64,000 bases of DNA, taken from Antedon bifida (lineage: Eukaryota; Echinodermata; Crinoidea; Comatulida; Antedonidae). Each line of letters opens with the position of its first letter. Within the stretch, counting starts at the first letter, position 1. The notes beneath the pieces are model-generated. The model had not been told where the DNA came from. It saw nothing but the letters and a program-made list of their open reading frames with translations, and searched no databases. The stretch is from the NCBI GenBank assembly GCA_963402885.1, contig OY727102.1, forward strand, positions 19,406,001 through 19,470,000. The letters run 5' to 3'. The position numbers and the translations under genes were made by a program. Below, in pieces: positions 12,480 to 25,984 of this stretch.

Positions 12480-13935
12480 CTAACTTCTTGGGGCTTAAAA
12501 TCGACTTTTATAAATCTCAAACCTCATTTAGCCAGTTATTGGTACCCATATTTTTATTGTGTTTGTGATTTCTTAATATTTTGTTATATTTCCTGTCTGG
12601 AAATTAAACCCTTGTTAAGCCAATCAAAATATATGCTAATGTTTTAACGGTTAATGAGGAATTCACCACTTGGATATCCATGAGTATTTAGTTACATTAC
12701 ATACAGAGGTAAATAAAATCTTTGCAAATGCTGTGGGAATATACGGAGAGCTTTCTTGTCAAAATTAATGTATTACAGTTCTAGACGGTAAAAGCAAATG
12801 TTAGGAGTCCCCCAGCTCCTTTGCTAATGCATTGCTATAAAAAAAAGAACGAACCAGCGTTCTGAGAGGCAGAATATTCAACGATTCCCAAAGGCTGAGG
12901 TACGATAAAGGTGAATTGTAGACATGCTTTGTAAAATCAGTTTTATTATATTTTATCTTTCTACTTTTGTCATTAACTGCATTTTTTTATCAAGATTTTT
13001 ATTTGTTAAACTACGGAAGTTTTCCTTTTGTTTTTTTAAAAGCTTTTTGATAATTTGTTATAGTTATTTAATAATTTATAATTAGTTCTTTTTTTTTATA
13101 AATATTATATTTTTAGGTGTTCCTTTAATATCAGTTTTTGTTTAAATAATGTATTCTGGTTTTTTTTTTTTCTTTCCTTCTTTTTGTGATATAAATTAAA
13201 TTAATTCTTATTCTTAATAAAAAAAATTTTAAAATTTTAAAATGAAATGCCTACGTTAATATTCAAGAGAATTTGATGTACAATAAATTGTTTATTAAAT
13301 ACATTTTTATTTGTATTTGACCACGCCATAACTGATGTCTGGCTCCAGAATAATGTACCATAAAAAAACCTTCATTTATTGACCATTGTCAACATTCAAT
13401 AGTATATTACAATATGTGTGTTAATGTTCAGAATATAATTTAATAAGTAATAAAGTATGAATAACATACAGATAATGATTGTGTGAATGCAAAAGTCCAT
13501 AATCAAACCACACCTCTTCATAAAGTGTCATATTAATCGAGTTTATCACAACACCATGTGAATAATTTGCAGAGTTTTTAAATATGGAACGTTCATAATT
13601 AATATGGAAATTTGGTTTAATTACGGATATTTGGAAATGGAGATAATACATACAAACTATGCAAAATTAGGATTTGGTCTTAAATAATTGGAATCACGGG
13701 TAAAAATATTTAAAGGGCAAATCAACGACCCACCACGAAAATCCCTCTTTCCGGATTTTCCACTATTGTGCTAGTGTCAAAGCACAGCGTGTTGGCCGTT
13801 TTCATAACTCTCATGTTGGAAAATCATTTTGCGCATACTGACAAGCATGTGCGAAATTTGGTGATATCATTTTGTTATTTTCAGTACAATAGTTTATATT
13901 CGATTTGCTCGATTTATTGCTCATGAACACACAAT
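12480..13935. other. AT-rich non-coding DNA
   Basis: No supported gene. Poly-T and poly-A runs are common between 12.95 and 13.25 kb. Confidence 0.5.
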
Positions 13936-13944
13936 AACCCATTT

Positions 13945-13962
13945 CCTGAGCTGTGATTGGTT
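13945..13962. repeat. short word shared with the 16.4-kb MITE
   Basis: CCTGAGCTGTGATTGGTT matches 17 of 18 bases of the core of the MITE at 16386-16403. The surrounding 13750-14030 segment has GTGCGAAATTTGGTG and TTGCGCATC words like that family, but no clean ends, so it is probably a decayed or divergent copy. Confidence 0.4.
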
Positions 13963-14049
13963 GCGCATCTTTTAGCTTGATGTCAACTGTGTGAGTCTTG
14001 CACCAAATGTGCAAGAATTGGTAGATATACAGGCCATACAAAAGCATGG

Positions 14050-16340
14050 CTTAGATGGTTAAAAATAAAGAAATGTGTTGTTTATCATTTTGAAGAAATG
14101 TAGAGTATTATTTTCACCTGGTGATTCTACCTGTAATCTATATACCCATTTGTCAGTTAGATGAATTCCTTGGGAACAATTGGCGCACAACATTGTGACG
14201 CACATCCTCTTCCTATATCAATCAATCCTTGTGAGCAAGTTTTTCTATAAGCTTTTTGTTGAGAAACATAAAAACACATTTTTCTTGATAGAAACCTCTA
14301 TAGAATTCTGTAGCTGTCAACATTTGAAAGATAAAAAGTGGTAAAGTAAACACAAAATAAGTCTAGACTCGTTGTATCATGAAAACCTGTAGGCGGTCGG
14401 AAATGTTCAGAGTTGGCAGGTGTCTGTTAAATCAGAAAGTGTGGTTCGATCTTCCACTTTGCTAACGGGTTAACAATACTATGACCAAATCTGATGCCCC
14501 TCCCTTTGTAATTGTATATAAACAGGAAACTTAGCTTATGTTTTGTTTACTGGTAAACAATTTATTATATAGAAATAGACAAAATACACAGTATAAAACT
14601 TTTTTCAGCCAGACGAAAATATGTCTACTATAATAAATCAAATCAGAGCATGTTTTCAAGTCAACAAGTCAAGTGAAAATACCACCTGTTTCTCAATAAC
14701 TATTCTTATTTTACAAATTACCACATAGGGGTACTTGCTATTTCATTTATTTTGTCATAAAAATACTAACATTACTGAATGGAACTATATTTATTCCCCT
14801 TTAACAAATTACCTCATAAGGCATCATAAACTATGTTCACATCACTTATTTTCTCACAAATTAAACAATAATAAACAGAAGCTAAGCCTAAAGAAAGAAG
14901 AAGAAAGAACAGGTTTAAAAAAAGAATATATTTTGTGAAAAAATTATACTGGTTCCTATTTTTAAAAGGGTATTTAATTTTAACAACACTGAAATGTTAT
15001 TCCATTTAAGAAAGGTTATGGTAGGATAAGTGACAATGCCTAAGTATCTAATATAATCTACATTGTGTTCAATTTGTTTTACTTAAAATTATGCATGTAT
15101 TTTTGCATGATCATGTAAACTGAAATTAAATTTTGTATAAATTTGAAATGAAATAAGCAATGAATTATAGGTGGCAGTGTTCCAAATTTAAGCGACAATC
15201 GTCTTGTGGCAAATGACCGACCTTTTTTGACCTTGTGGTATTATGCTTGGTTAAATTATTAACCGATTTAAAAAAGATCAAATAATTTAAAATACATAAC
15301 TATGGAATCACTTATGTTGCGATGGTGGCGATAGCATAGATTAAAAATATAATAGTATCAGACATATGGAATTTTAGCTAGATATCAATATGATAATATC
15401 AAATGTAATACTAAATAATGATATAGAGATGTTTAGTGATAATTATCATATTTGGCAAATTATTTTAAAATCCTGAATCTGCCATAGGTCCAGAGGGTGT
15501 GATGAATGAACATTCTGTGAAAAAAACTTAAGTCATACTTAGCCAATATGGATGTGGTGTAGTAATGCATTTAAAACATGTTTTACATGTTATCAACAAC
15601 ACCCCAGAATGTATACCTTTAATTCAAATCCCAGAAGTCATTTTGACAATATTGTGGCTTCTATAAATTGCAGTAGCCACTAAAAAGGAAGTGTTTTCAT
15701 TATACTTAATTTATTTAAATAAAAACTATACATAATAATAAAAAAAAACGTAGTAAAATTTGTTGGTTGGTCAATCAGTTAACAATAAGACGTGGAAGAT
15801 TAACAGATAAATATTGAGTTGAGGCTAATCCAATTCCCACAGACCCATCCCTCCTCATTATTGTGCATCGTTTCCCCTCGACAGAAAACGCAGGTTTTGT
15901 GATATTGCTGTTTGACCTTGACGCGATATGACAGCCATTTTGATGACCCCAGCATCTGGAATATTAATAGTGACATGTTATGAATGAGATTTTCTTGTTC
16001 TATAGACTTTTGTGCATGTGTGTAAATAAACGATAAACAAATTGTAGTAAAGAACAATAATATTTCATTATTTCATTACTACTACATTTACAAATAAATA
16101 TACTGTACTGTAGTAATATTGATAGTACTTAAAAGGTTTGTTGAATTGATATTTTTCTATCCATAAAATATGATTGAGTAAAAAATTGTCTTCAAAATGG
16201 ACCATACCGATTTTAAGCACCTTGATTATGTGTTAATATGGAGCCATAGCTAGTGAGAGATGGTACTAATATTATTGAACATGTTTTGTTTTCTCTAAAT
16301 TCAATAAATTAACTGGCCCTAATTCTTATGGATAATTATT
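14050..16340. other. AT-rich non-coding DNA
   Basis: No supported gene. The segment ACAAATTACC(A/T)CATA(G/A)GG near 14716 recurs near 14804 and suggests a decayed tandem duplication of about 90 bp. The frames at 14735-14938 and 15800-16057 match nothing that I recognise. Confidence 0.45.
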
Positions 16341-16343
16341 AAA

Positions 16344-16480
16344 CTTGTTTTCAACTAAGCGGTATATTCGCACATATCGAACATCCCTGAGCTCTGATTG
16401 GTTACATATTTGTTTGCATCACAAAAAGTATGCATACGCATTTTAATTTTCGCAAATAAATTCGCCTAGTGGAAAACAGG
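16344..16480. mobile_element. 137-bp MITE with GTTTTCCACTAGGCG ends
   Basis: The left end CTTGTTTTCAACTAAGCG pairs with the right end CGCCTAGTGGAAAACAGG. The interior holds GAGCTCTGATTGGTTAC, an inverted CCAAT word. It has no coding capacity. The target duplication is not clear, so the superfamily is not assigned. Confidence 0.6.
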
Positions 16481-16489
16481 CTATAATAG

Positions 16490-17400
16490 GCTATTGATAA
16501 CTCTTTAGTATGACGCACTAAAGATAATCGTTTAATCATATTTGTCCAAAAATAGTGGAATCGTTTTGTTATTATCTTTGCTGGTTTATACTAAACATTC
16601 AAATAATAATTAATTAGTAATTAACATTGTCATAATATAAGCAAGCTTATCATTTAATGTTCTATCATTACAATCATGTTTTTGTTTATGATAATTGATT
16701 AAAATTATATAATTTATATTGCCTAATTATTATTATCATTATACCATTATTATAGATAACATTAACAGGAAAAACTGTAGTTAAGATATGAAAATATTAA
16801 TCCAAAGGCAAATTACTGAAAGAATGAAGATTCTGTGGGTATTAGATTACTTGGAAAGAAATAATTATACAAACATATTTTATTTATTTAGGATGTTATA
16901 ATATTTAATAAATGTATTAATTTTTATAAACAGTACATCCTACCTGTAGGTGTACATTAATAATATGAGTATTTAATGATTGTTCAAATATTATGTATTC
17001 TACGATTTTACATTTTTGGTAAAAGCTGTTCTAATGCAAATTAAGTAAAAAGCAGACAACATTCTCACTGACATAAGGTAATTTTAACAGAAATTTGAAT
17101 TTCAAATTTTAACCACTGACAATTACAACACAAATCTGACAAGTAAAATATGTATATATGAGAAATGGTTAGAAGCCCCAGCAATGCTCTAAGCTCTATA
17201 TCTCATACAGTGACAAACCTTTCTATTCCCCCCTAACCCGTCCTTGACATGCTTGACCTTAAGCTGGGAATTTAACTCTTCATTTCCTGTATAAATAGTA
17301 ATTCTTTACAGGTTTGGAAAATAAGTATAAATAATATAAAGGTAATAAAATACATTGACTATTCAGGCCTCTAGTCACCTGTATCAGATTTGTCTATTTT
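16490..17400. other. AT-rich non-coding DNA
   Basis: Very AT-rich; no gene or clear repeat seen. Confidence 0.5.
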
Positions 17401-17404
17401 TAAT

Positions 17405-17456
17405 TTGTATTATGTGTCAACCTGATCGATAAATAATCAATCAATCAATCAATCCA
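17405..17456 (+). mobile_element. LINE/SINE-like 3' tail with (AATC)n
   Basis: TGTGTCAACCTGATCGATAA is followed by AATAATCAATCAATCAATC at the end. A short 3' segment capped by tandem AATC units resembles the 3' ends of CR1/L2-like LINEs or SINEs that use them. It may instead be a simple microsatellite. Confidence 0.35.
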
Positions 17457-17459
17457 TCG

Positions 17460-18650
17460 ACTTGTCTGATTTGGAACTACTCAATCCATATCTCATTATA
17501 TAGCTATTCATCTCACTCTATAATATATTTATTTATTTATATATTTGATTTGAAATCCAATAGTATTTGTTTCCACATCATGAAAATATGAGTTTATGTA
17601 CACATTGTATAGATACAATTTAATAGTTTTAGATAAGAATTTTCAAAGGTCATATTATTATAATATTCTATGTGTTTCAATGGCATTCGTAATTTTATAT
17701 TTCATATTATTTCTGATTTTAACCAGTTGTGATAATTAATTGATTTTCCAAGTTTTTGGGTGTGTAAAGGCTGTATATAGAAATGCATTGTGACATACTA
17801 GAGCGGTGTGCTTGGTCGGCCGAGATATTTTAGTCGATATATTGTTGGTATGAGGCTGACATATTCTCACCTAATGATTGTCCTAGAAAAGTTTAATGAG
17901 GCTAAACACTATGGCCTTATTATCTATAATCTTACAGGTACTTGCATTTAAATTAGTTCTTATCTGGAATATTATTATTTTATCAATGATTTGGTAAATT
18001 GTCATGCATGACCTTCCAGGTCAGTAAAATTACTCTTAGTTCAATCAATATTAAACATAGTTTTATCACGTTGTACTTGCATTGGAAATTGAAAATAGGA
18101 AATAAAGTATTGAACTGAAATCAAGGGTGTGGTGGGTGGGTCTGTCTATGTTTTATTCTCGTTTTTTAGTAGATTGTGTTGGTTTGTAGTTTTCATTTAC
18201 ACAGACGTGATAGAGGTATGATATCACCTATTTACCCCCCTCCTTTTTATCTACTTATACTTGACCTCTATCTGAGATTGACCTGTAACTTTACCTAAAA
18301 TAGTTCAAGTTTAAAAGGTTTCATGCCCCAGGACTATGATCTACATGCTTGGCCTACTGTTGTATTGATTATTACACAATTTAAGGTAATCTTATTTCCC
18401 ACTGATGGTCTTATATTATATCCCATCGATGGGCTTATTGGAAGACTGGAAATAAATAAAATATAAATGTAATAATAATAAACGCCTTCTTCATATTCAT
18501 AGTAAATAGTAGCAGGTACAATTTAAATGATTTTAAATTACTAATTTGTCATTTTTGACCTCATCATTTATTGGTTCAATTATCCCTCAATCACTGCTGA
18601 GCAAACTGGCCCTTGATTGGTTTTGTCAAATAAGGTCTAGTATATCAATG
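17460..18650. other. AT-rich non-coding DNA
   Basis: No supported gene. A weak two-copy motif CCCA(C/T)(C/T)GATGG(T/G)CTTAT lies at about 18398-18437. Confidence 0.45.
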
Positions 18651-18653
18651 GTC

Positions 18654-18717
18654 ACTCAATGGTCAATAGGCTACCAATCAAGTTGACTCAGTGGTCAATA
18701 GGCTACCAATCAAGTTG
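18654..18717. repeat. 32-bp tandem duplication
   Basis: ACTCAATGGTCAATAGGCTA and onward to CAAGTTG is repeated once at a spacing of 32 bp, with a single mismatch (CAATGG versus CAGTGG). The near-identity suggests that it is recent. Confidence 0.85.
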
Positions 18718-18719
18718 TA

Positions 18720-20270
18720 GCAAGCTGCCAATGAATGAAGGATTCTGCTGTTGGTCATGCCCCATTGGTCAGTTGTGGTATCCCTTTGAAGCCATTTATA
18801 AACCTGACCTGGATATGACCTCTCTGTCTGGTAGATGGTATTCCACCTCCCTTTATTTACATATGATTCACTCATACATAAATAACTAGCTTATGTCCAA
18901 GTAATACAAAGGGTAATTAATTTGATATGTCTAATTATGTGGAAGTAATTTCAAGAAATCAAAAACTAATTTGAATCTGCTTGGTAATTTATAAATAGCT
19001 TTTGAACTAAGTACACTTTGAAGGGAGAAATTGAGGAATTTATAGTTTAATGATAGTTGTCACTGTGCTTAACTATTCTGAGCAAGTTTATCCTCGCTTT
19101 GCGATCTCTTTCTTGGTATCTTCAACAAAAACATGAGCGTATTAGATTGTACACGTAAATGTCGAGAAACACAAAGGGGATATGATTTAGTATGTCTGAT
19201 TCAGTAAGTATTTGAAATGTGATGCTGATGAAATTAACAGAAGAGATGAGTGTCTACATAAAAGACTAAAAGATCTCCAAATCGTATCAAGAGGTTACTC
19301 GAAAGCAACTACATGTTTCTGGCATTGTTGCTTTCTGGGGAGATTTACTCGGCTTCGTGTCGTGGTTCAATGAACGAGTCATTAAAGTCGTGTATTGTAA
19401 CCAAAGAATTACCATATTGAACTGTTTTCACAAACTCTGACTTTCTTGTCTGCAGTTAGATTATGCTCGCTATTGAATGCTTTTTGGTATAAACCACTGC
19501 ATAATCCATCGAATGTGCACTGAATTAAACTGCTAAGCCTAGCAGCTTGCCCTATTGTGTAATAGTTACATAAAAAAGCACATATCAATGCTCATCTTCC
19601 TACACAGACTTCTTGACTGTTGTGTCGACCGGGTCATGCTAGGTCACCACTCACAGTGACTGCTTTTGACCTAGTCAAGTCCATGTTCGCTAAAGTATTA
19701 ACTGTCATTTTTCCACAACATGGATTAAGCGTAATGGCTGTACAAATTTCGACGATCTAATCTGATGCCATCCCTAGCAGTCAAAACCAGACAGTGCTCT
19801 GCAAAATAGATTACTCGGGAGATTTACTTGTTTTTAATCGATTGTAGGAAGGCGTCAGAGAAACAGATTTAGCAGCATAAATGTTATTTGTAGGTGCTCA
19901 AGCAATTAACATCATTCATAGAAGTGATGAGGTCAAACACTTCACTGAATATCATACATTTTTTATTCAATATTCTATATTTATTCAATTAGAAGAAAAG
20001 GTATTGCTGTTTTCCAATACATCATTGATATTATAATGTACATGGGAAGATTATTCTGTTTTGATAGACTGCCTCACTCATTTAATCATTACTTAATATA
20101 ATCCTAAAAATCTTGAAAATTGTTATTATAATTTGATATAAGTCCAATCATAAAGAAATAAGTTTAGATAAAGGATCAAATTAAAAATAACATCATGCAT
20201 TTAACTGTTTAAATTAAGAGTTTGCATCAAATAATTATTACATTTCTATGAACATATTATGAAAGATACC
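18720..20270. other. non-coding DNA, locally less AT-rich
   Basis: The stretch 19080-19870 has more balanced composition (GTCGACCGGGTCATGC, ACGAGTCATTAAAGTCGTG) but no long frame. It could hold regulatory sequence, but no specific site is claimed. Confidence 0.35.
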
Positions 20271-20276
20271 ATATTA

Positions 20277-20335
20277 TGGTATAATGGTAGGGCATTTCTT
20301 TATCAAGTAGAAACATCTTTGTTCAAATCTAGGTT
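20277..20335 (+). repeat. tRNA-like relic (SINE head)
   Basis: The A-box-like TGGTATAATGG at 20277 and the B-box-like GTTCAAATC at 20321 are 44 bp apart, the usual tRNA spacing. Acceptor pairing is lost, so this is not a functional tRNA. It resembles the relic at 55019. Confidence 0.45.
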
Positions 20336-21133
20336 TGATCTTCTTCAATATTACACATTCAGCTCAACATTACATAGCTGCCAATTTTGAGTTCCTCTCT
20401 TTCCATCAAAGGAATGAACTCATACTTAGAAGTTTAAAAACAATGTTCCATACCGTTCCATATGAAAGATCACCGAAATAACCAAGAATAAATGAATTTA
20501 TAATTCTGAAACGGTTGATAATTTATTAATGTCCCTTTAAATTCTGATTCCAAGCAGTCTAAGCCTTGATAATGTGTTTTGCATGTCATGTTTATTCCAT
20601 ACTTAGATTATTAAAGGGACTTAAATTGATAAATTGAGTAATTTATTTTTTGTCCTTATTTTCTGACCTAAGATTTGAATTAAATTAAGAGTATGGAATT
20701 GACAGAAGGGGCGAACTAGATATAAAGAGGAGATACCTTGAACTTATGATTTAAAGCTTAAATAGGACATATAGAATTCAATTAAAGAAGTTTGTGAAAT
20801 GAGTATGTTACAGAAAGTGATATTAATTGATTTAAGATGATTTAAGAAAATTGTATCAACAAAATGAAAAACTTGAAAATACAGACGTGTGTATATATTT
20901 TTAAAGATTTAGAATTATACAAAAACTATAGAAATTTTACTTTTACAATTATTATTTTATTATTTAAATATCATTTTTAAATGATTTTGTAGGATTATAT
21001 GTATACATTTTTAGATAAATCAGCCTAGGCCTAGTGCTTAACCACTTCAGTACATTCAGAAATCAGTACATTTGTTTTGAAAGTATACTTTATTTAAAAA
21101 TACTAAAATATAATTATGTAAATACTTTTATTT

Positions 21134-21195
21134 TTGGAGCCATATCTTGTTAAGAATTGCCTTCTAATCCCAAGGTCCAGGGTTCAATCCTTCCA
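21134..21195 (+). repeat. tRNA-like relic, Arg-like (SINE head)
   Basis: GGAGCCATATCTTGTTAAGA serves as a decayed A box, CTTCTAA sits where an anticodon loop would be (TCT, as in some tRNA-Arg), and GGTTCAATCC at 21181 is a good B box at normal spacing. It is followed by a non-tRNA body, so a SINE relic is more likely than a gene. Confidence 0.5.
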
Positions 21196-21239
21196 AACTC
21201 TTTCTACTCCACCCAGAACTCCTCGGTTAGTTTTATGTG

Positions 21240-22990
21240 ATATAGTTATCCATCCTGTTAAGTTACTTGCTGTTTGCTAATACAGTATATAAAATAATAT
21301 TTATATAATGTAAATTTTTTCATTTGGTAAACACACTTGTTTACATACATACACACATTGTTGTTTTAGGATGAATTATTTCCACATTAATCTTCTTTAT
21401 TCTTCATTAAATCACGTTGTCACCTGCCTACATTTTTTTGATTTTCAAAAACTTTAACTTTCTTTTAGGCAGCACTGCTTTGAACAAAACTTTTGTTAAT
21501 GTCACTAGGAAATATACATCATTAATAACATATAAATTATTGTAATTTTTTTTAAAAAAAGATGAATTTATCAGCAAAAAGGCAAAGGTTTAAACTATTC
21601 ATATATCATAAAAAACCATTTATTAAATTGTTATTATATATTCGGAGACATTCCTAGTTTTTAAAATGTGATATGAGATAATAAAGCATAGGTTAAGGCA
21701 TAATATATAATTCTAGCGTAGCCTGGTCTAGTATGTATGCATCAAACGTAACCTGTGGTAGGCAGAATGTTGGCCTTTTGTGGCCTATGTTTGACAGGCA
21801 CACCTGCCTAGCATTTAGTCATTCATATTTAAATAACATAATGACGACTTTTTGTTTATTAAAATCAATGTTAGTGTCATGCATTACTACATGTATAGAT
21901 GATAAATAGATATTTGATGACTGGTTAATTATACCAATTTTAATCATCATTATACACATTCAAAGATCTGTACATTCAAAATTGATAATAGCAACCTACG
22001 TTGGACCACACATTGTATGTATGATCATAAGTTGTATTTACTTAAAGATACTGTATATTGTCCTCATAAACAATTGTTTATATGCCATTTTAATGTCACA
22101 TAATAGTTATTCACTTTGACCAAAAACTGGATCGAAACACAAATTATTTACCTGAAAATATGGAATTTAAAGCAAAAAATACTTAAATTGGTTAAAATTA
22201 AATGTTTCTTTTGTCTTTTTATAAGTGAAAGAAATTTTTTTTTTTTGTTTTTTTTTACAGAAGTATATAACTTTATTAAAACTGCAAAATGGCTCATCTC
22301 TGTTTCGCGCCTATTATTAATGCAATAAAGAATTATTATTGCTATACTCAACTATAAACACTAGTAAAGTTAGGTTTTTGGTACACACCATATGTTTCCA
22401 AAACCAACATACAGTAAAGTTGAGAGTGTTTCAAAGTTTCTTTTACATTCACTTCAACTTTCTGATCATTATCCCAGAGTTTGGTCGTAGTGTAAAAACC
22501 GAAGCGTCAAGAAACTATCAGCTTTACTTTTTTTCCTTTTTTGGAAAGACACGGTGTACCACAAACCTGACTTCTAACAAACTTTATTGTTATATTTTAC
22601 ACTAGGCAAAGTATTTTACTGTACACCATACAGCTTGTTTTTCTTCTTACTTAAAGAACTTTAATTGTTTTCTACTAAATATTAATAATAACATTTCTAG
22701 GTTAATCTCTACTTACGTTGCAACTACCTTGCAGGTATTTGACTGGGGCAAGCAACAATTTGACAGTGGTGAAGTCATTACTCCCATTTTATGCTTTGAG
22801 TTGTTTTTTCAAATTGTTGTGCATTCACATTGTAAAGGTAAATTATAAAGTTCTGTATTGTTGAATGAATAACTTGTTTCGTGGTTTAGGCTAATAATGT
22901 TTGAAGAACCTAGAAAACTTATGTAGACTTTGTATTTTTTAATTATTCTATTATAACATAGATTAAATAAGAATAACCAAAACAAAAATT
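21240..22990. other. AT-rich non-coding DNA
   Basis: No supported gene. Overlapping frames on both strands at 22116-22605 are AT-driven. Confidence 0.5.
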
Positions 22991-23004
22991 GTTTTTTACA
23001 TTTA

Positions 23005-23325
23005 AAATGTTTATTTATATTTTAAAATTCAATTCAAGTGAATATTTAAACTATAAAATGTCCTATTCAACAATTTTATAAGTCTTTATTCTTCTTGTTT
23101 TGTGGAAATGGAAGATAACTGTTTCCTTATGTTTATTTATATTTCGAAATTCCATTTTTTAAGGAATTACGTATTTTGATTTTCAATTTTTTAAGTGAAT
23201 AACTATTCAAACTATGAAATGTCCTATTCAAATTTTGATTTTCTTTAATCTTCTTGTTTTGGGAAACAATACATCTTTAAGGAGATAAACAAAAAGAAAG
23301 ATAACTGTTTCTTTATGTTTTCTTC
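23005..23325. repeat. diverged tandem duplication
   Basis: Shared blocks occur in the same order: GTTTATTTATATTT, AATTCCATTTT-type, ACTATGAAATGTCCTATTCAA, CTTCTTGTTTTG and AGATAACTGTTTC at about 23009-23135 and again at 23131-23325. Unequal spacing shows indels since duplication. Confidence 0.6.
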
Positions 23326-23329
23326 CAAC

Positions 23330-24730
23330 AACAAAGACAACACATTACTATTGTATTTTCACCATCCGTCATACCAGCATATAATTTAGTACAAGGTAAT
23401 AGTGTTATTGTAGCAATAATAACAGCACTAATACACATGGCTATACACTCATGTTGTTGTATTTATTATGAATATATTTTTCCAATTTATTTCCATCGTA
23501 TTATTAGTAAATTCGTCCTTGGTATTTAGACTTGAATAATTACAATGTTATTAATCAAAATATAATCTTTATGTCTGGGCAATGACCCTATTAATAAGTT
23601 TATACCAGACAGTATGTATGGAAGACCTGGCCAAGCTGGTATGCAAAATCCATTGATTCATAAAAAAATACAATTTTTTTCCTTTGTTGAAATTGTAAAG
23701 AATTTGAGCATCAATTGTATAATAATAATGTTGCTGTATCTTCTTTGTATAACTATATACTATAGTGGAAGTTGTTTTAGTGTTATTATTGAAACGTTGA
23801 GTATATTTAGAATTGCTAGTAATTTGTTGTGGAAGGTCGTTGTTGCTCGTAAGCGTGTTATTCTGCAGCGAAGCCAGTAATGATGAAGGCGTAACCATTA
23901 GATCATTCACTCAATACACTGCTTCACTTAATAGCACTTATACTGCTATTGATATATACAATTTAGATGCTTTTAAATTACAGAAACAACTAGCTCGGTT
24001 AACTTTATACGTACATTATTATTAATCATTAATTAGCAACATACTTTGAATACAATTGTATATAATTGTATCTCGTGAAAATGACAAAATATTTATATAA
24101 CAATGTATTTATTTCTTTTGAAAGCAAATTTTGAAATATGTTGGTAGCATTATTTCTGTGAATATTAGCATTACATATATCACAAACAAAATTGTTAAAA
24201 TATAAAAAAACATACTTTCCAATTTTATTTATTAAAAATAAAATTTTATTGTATTTTATTATAACATATAATAAATAAAATTGCATCTAAAAAATTTAAA
24301 AAAAATATAATTCATGTCGTTAACTTAGCATTATATTGCAAAATTTTAAATATTTTATGCACTAATTGATAACAAATCGAAAATTGATTTTTATTTAAAT
24401 CTGATTAATCATAAATATTCATTATGTTATCATGTTAATGAAGATAATAATTGTGTTATGTTTTTAAAAAATTAATCATAATAAATAGCATCATTGGCAA
24501 TTAGGTCTATATTCAAACTTTTTCCCCTTATTTTGTTATGGTAAATATGAATATTTATCATCACATATTACTATAATCTTCTTAACAATTTAAAAACACA
24601 TGGTTTTAAATCCTTGCAATAATAAGTAGGCCTCTGTATAAATAGTACCTTGGAGTAAATGTTATATACTTGCATAGTGGTATTACTGTTACTTGTATTT
24701 GTATCAGGGATATGGATTGTGAGATAAAGA
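23330..24730. other. AT-rich non-coding DNA; antiparallel open frames at 23.57-23.91 kb
   Basis: A minus-strand frame at 23569-23910 (113 codons, starting at GTG) overlaps a plus-strand frame at 23614-23880. The minus product is rich in Ser, Thr, Asn and Gln at its start and otherwise AT-driven. I do not recognise either and treat both as probable chance. Confidence 0.3.
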
Positions 24731-24733
24731 ACT

Positions 24734-24777
24734 ATAGTAAAACAAAGTGTCCCCTTAATGCGGGTATTCTATGAATA
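24734..24777. repeat. foldback repeat family R, fragment
   Basis: AGTAAAACAAAGTGTCCCCT and ATGCGGGTATTCTATGAATA match the family interior (CAAAGTGTCCCC, CACTGAATA). Confidence 0.45.
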
Positions 24778-24789
24778 AGTAGTAGTTCA

Positions 24790-25910
24790 TTTCAGACGAA
24801 AAGTAAGTTTCCACAATTGAAAAATTAGCCTTTCCACCATCCTGGTCTTATTTGGCTAAAAGTACTGTTCATTTATTTTTTTGATTTAACACATTGTTTT
24901 TCATCTTATCCCCCTTTCCAGAGCAGGCAAAAAGATGTGAAAGTATAATTTGTGTAAAATAAGATTTATAGTAAAATTATGTGTCTGAGTAGGAGTGAAT
25001 GTTGGCACTCCCGAAAACCGTTATAATACTGTTTAGCTTTTGTCTGCAAGAAGCTTAAGACTAGATAGTAGATATTTTTATATTTAGATGAATCAATAAT
25101 ATTTTATGGAAAAAACTACCTGTCCAAAACTGGTTATATTTGTTTAGAATATTACTTAATTTATAATCTCTCAAGTGGGCTTTGAAAAGATAGAAATATT
25201 GACATTAAGTGTATGCTACCATGTAGACAAAGCCAACAGACCTCTTGACCCTATATGTTGACCTTTGGCTTTTAGTCATTTGTTGGCAATATTAAGATCA
25301 GCCAACCCAGAGCTTGCTTGCTCGTTGCTTCAGTGCCTATATAGGTTAATTATACATTGCGAAGGCAGTCTGCTCTGGCTGTTTAGTCTGCTTTCTTTAC
25401 ACCCTCTGCTCATTTCTGTGTAATTGTATAACAAGGAAAAGCCTATGCTGTAATATATTATTTAGTTATTCTAATAAAAAGTAATAACTAATGTATAATT
25501 GTGCTAATAAGTTATTACATAAACATAGATATAATCAAATGTTTAAATTATTTTTAAATGAAGTAGGATTAATTATACCTAGTCAAACAGTTCTTTCATA
25601 ATGGTTTTCTGACAAAATTTCATTCTGGAAAAGGATTGTCATATCTTTAGGCAAAATGTTTTACTCTCATTGCCTCATTGTTTGGATTGGTTCCTTGTAC
25701 ATAAAGTGTACATAAAATTGGTACATTAGCTGAAAAATGTGGGCATCACACCCTGATGTGCTGGTAGGCACTGCACAGCACTGTGACTTCTATGGGTCCG
25801 TAGAGTACCTAATCTGAACCTCCTCAACTGAGAACAAATAATGCATTACATAAGTATCATCATACACCTCATAGTTGGCAACCTTTTCAGCTAAGGTAAA
25901 ATATTTAATA
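24790..25910. other. non-coding DNA with isolated CArG and DR1-like words
   Basis: TGACCTTTGGCTT at 25259-25271 is a weak DR1 and CCTATATAGG at 25336-25345 is a perfect CC(A/T)6GG box. No gene is seen. Confidence 0.35.
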
Positions 25911-25920
25911 AATCACCTAA

Positions 25921-25979
25921 AGCTCTGTCTACACTATCAAACTTTATGTAACAAAAAATGTGGACATGATGATGTCATA
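25921..25979 (+). mobile_element. CArG-MITE family, copy a (left half, truncated)
   Basis: AGCTCTGTCTACACTATCAA begins the copy, followed by AACTTTATGTAACAAAAAATG and GGACATGATGATGTCAT. The right half and the GTGCCCATATAT part are missing, so this copy lost its CArG box. Confidence 0.7.
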
Positions 25980-25984
25980 GCTTA

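Noticed and set aside
23569-23910. 113-codon Ser/Thr/Asn/Gln-rich minus frame as a transcription-factor exon
   Set aside because: It starts at GTG, has an overlapping open frame on the other strand, and lacks any domain or splice support.
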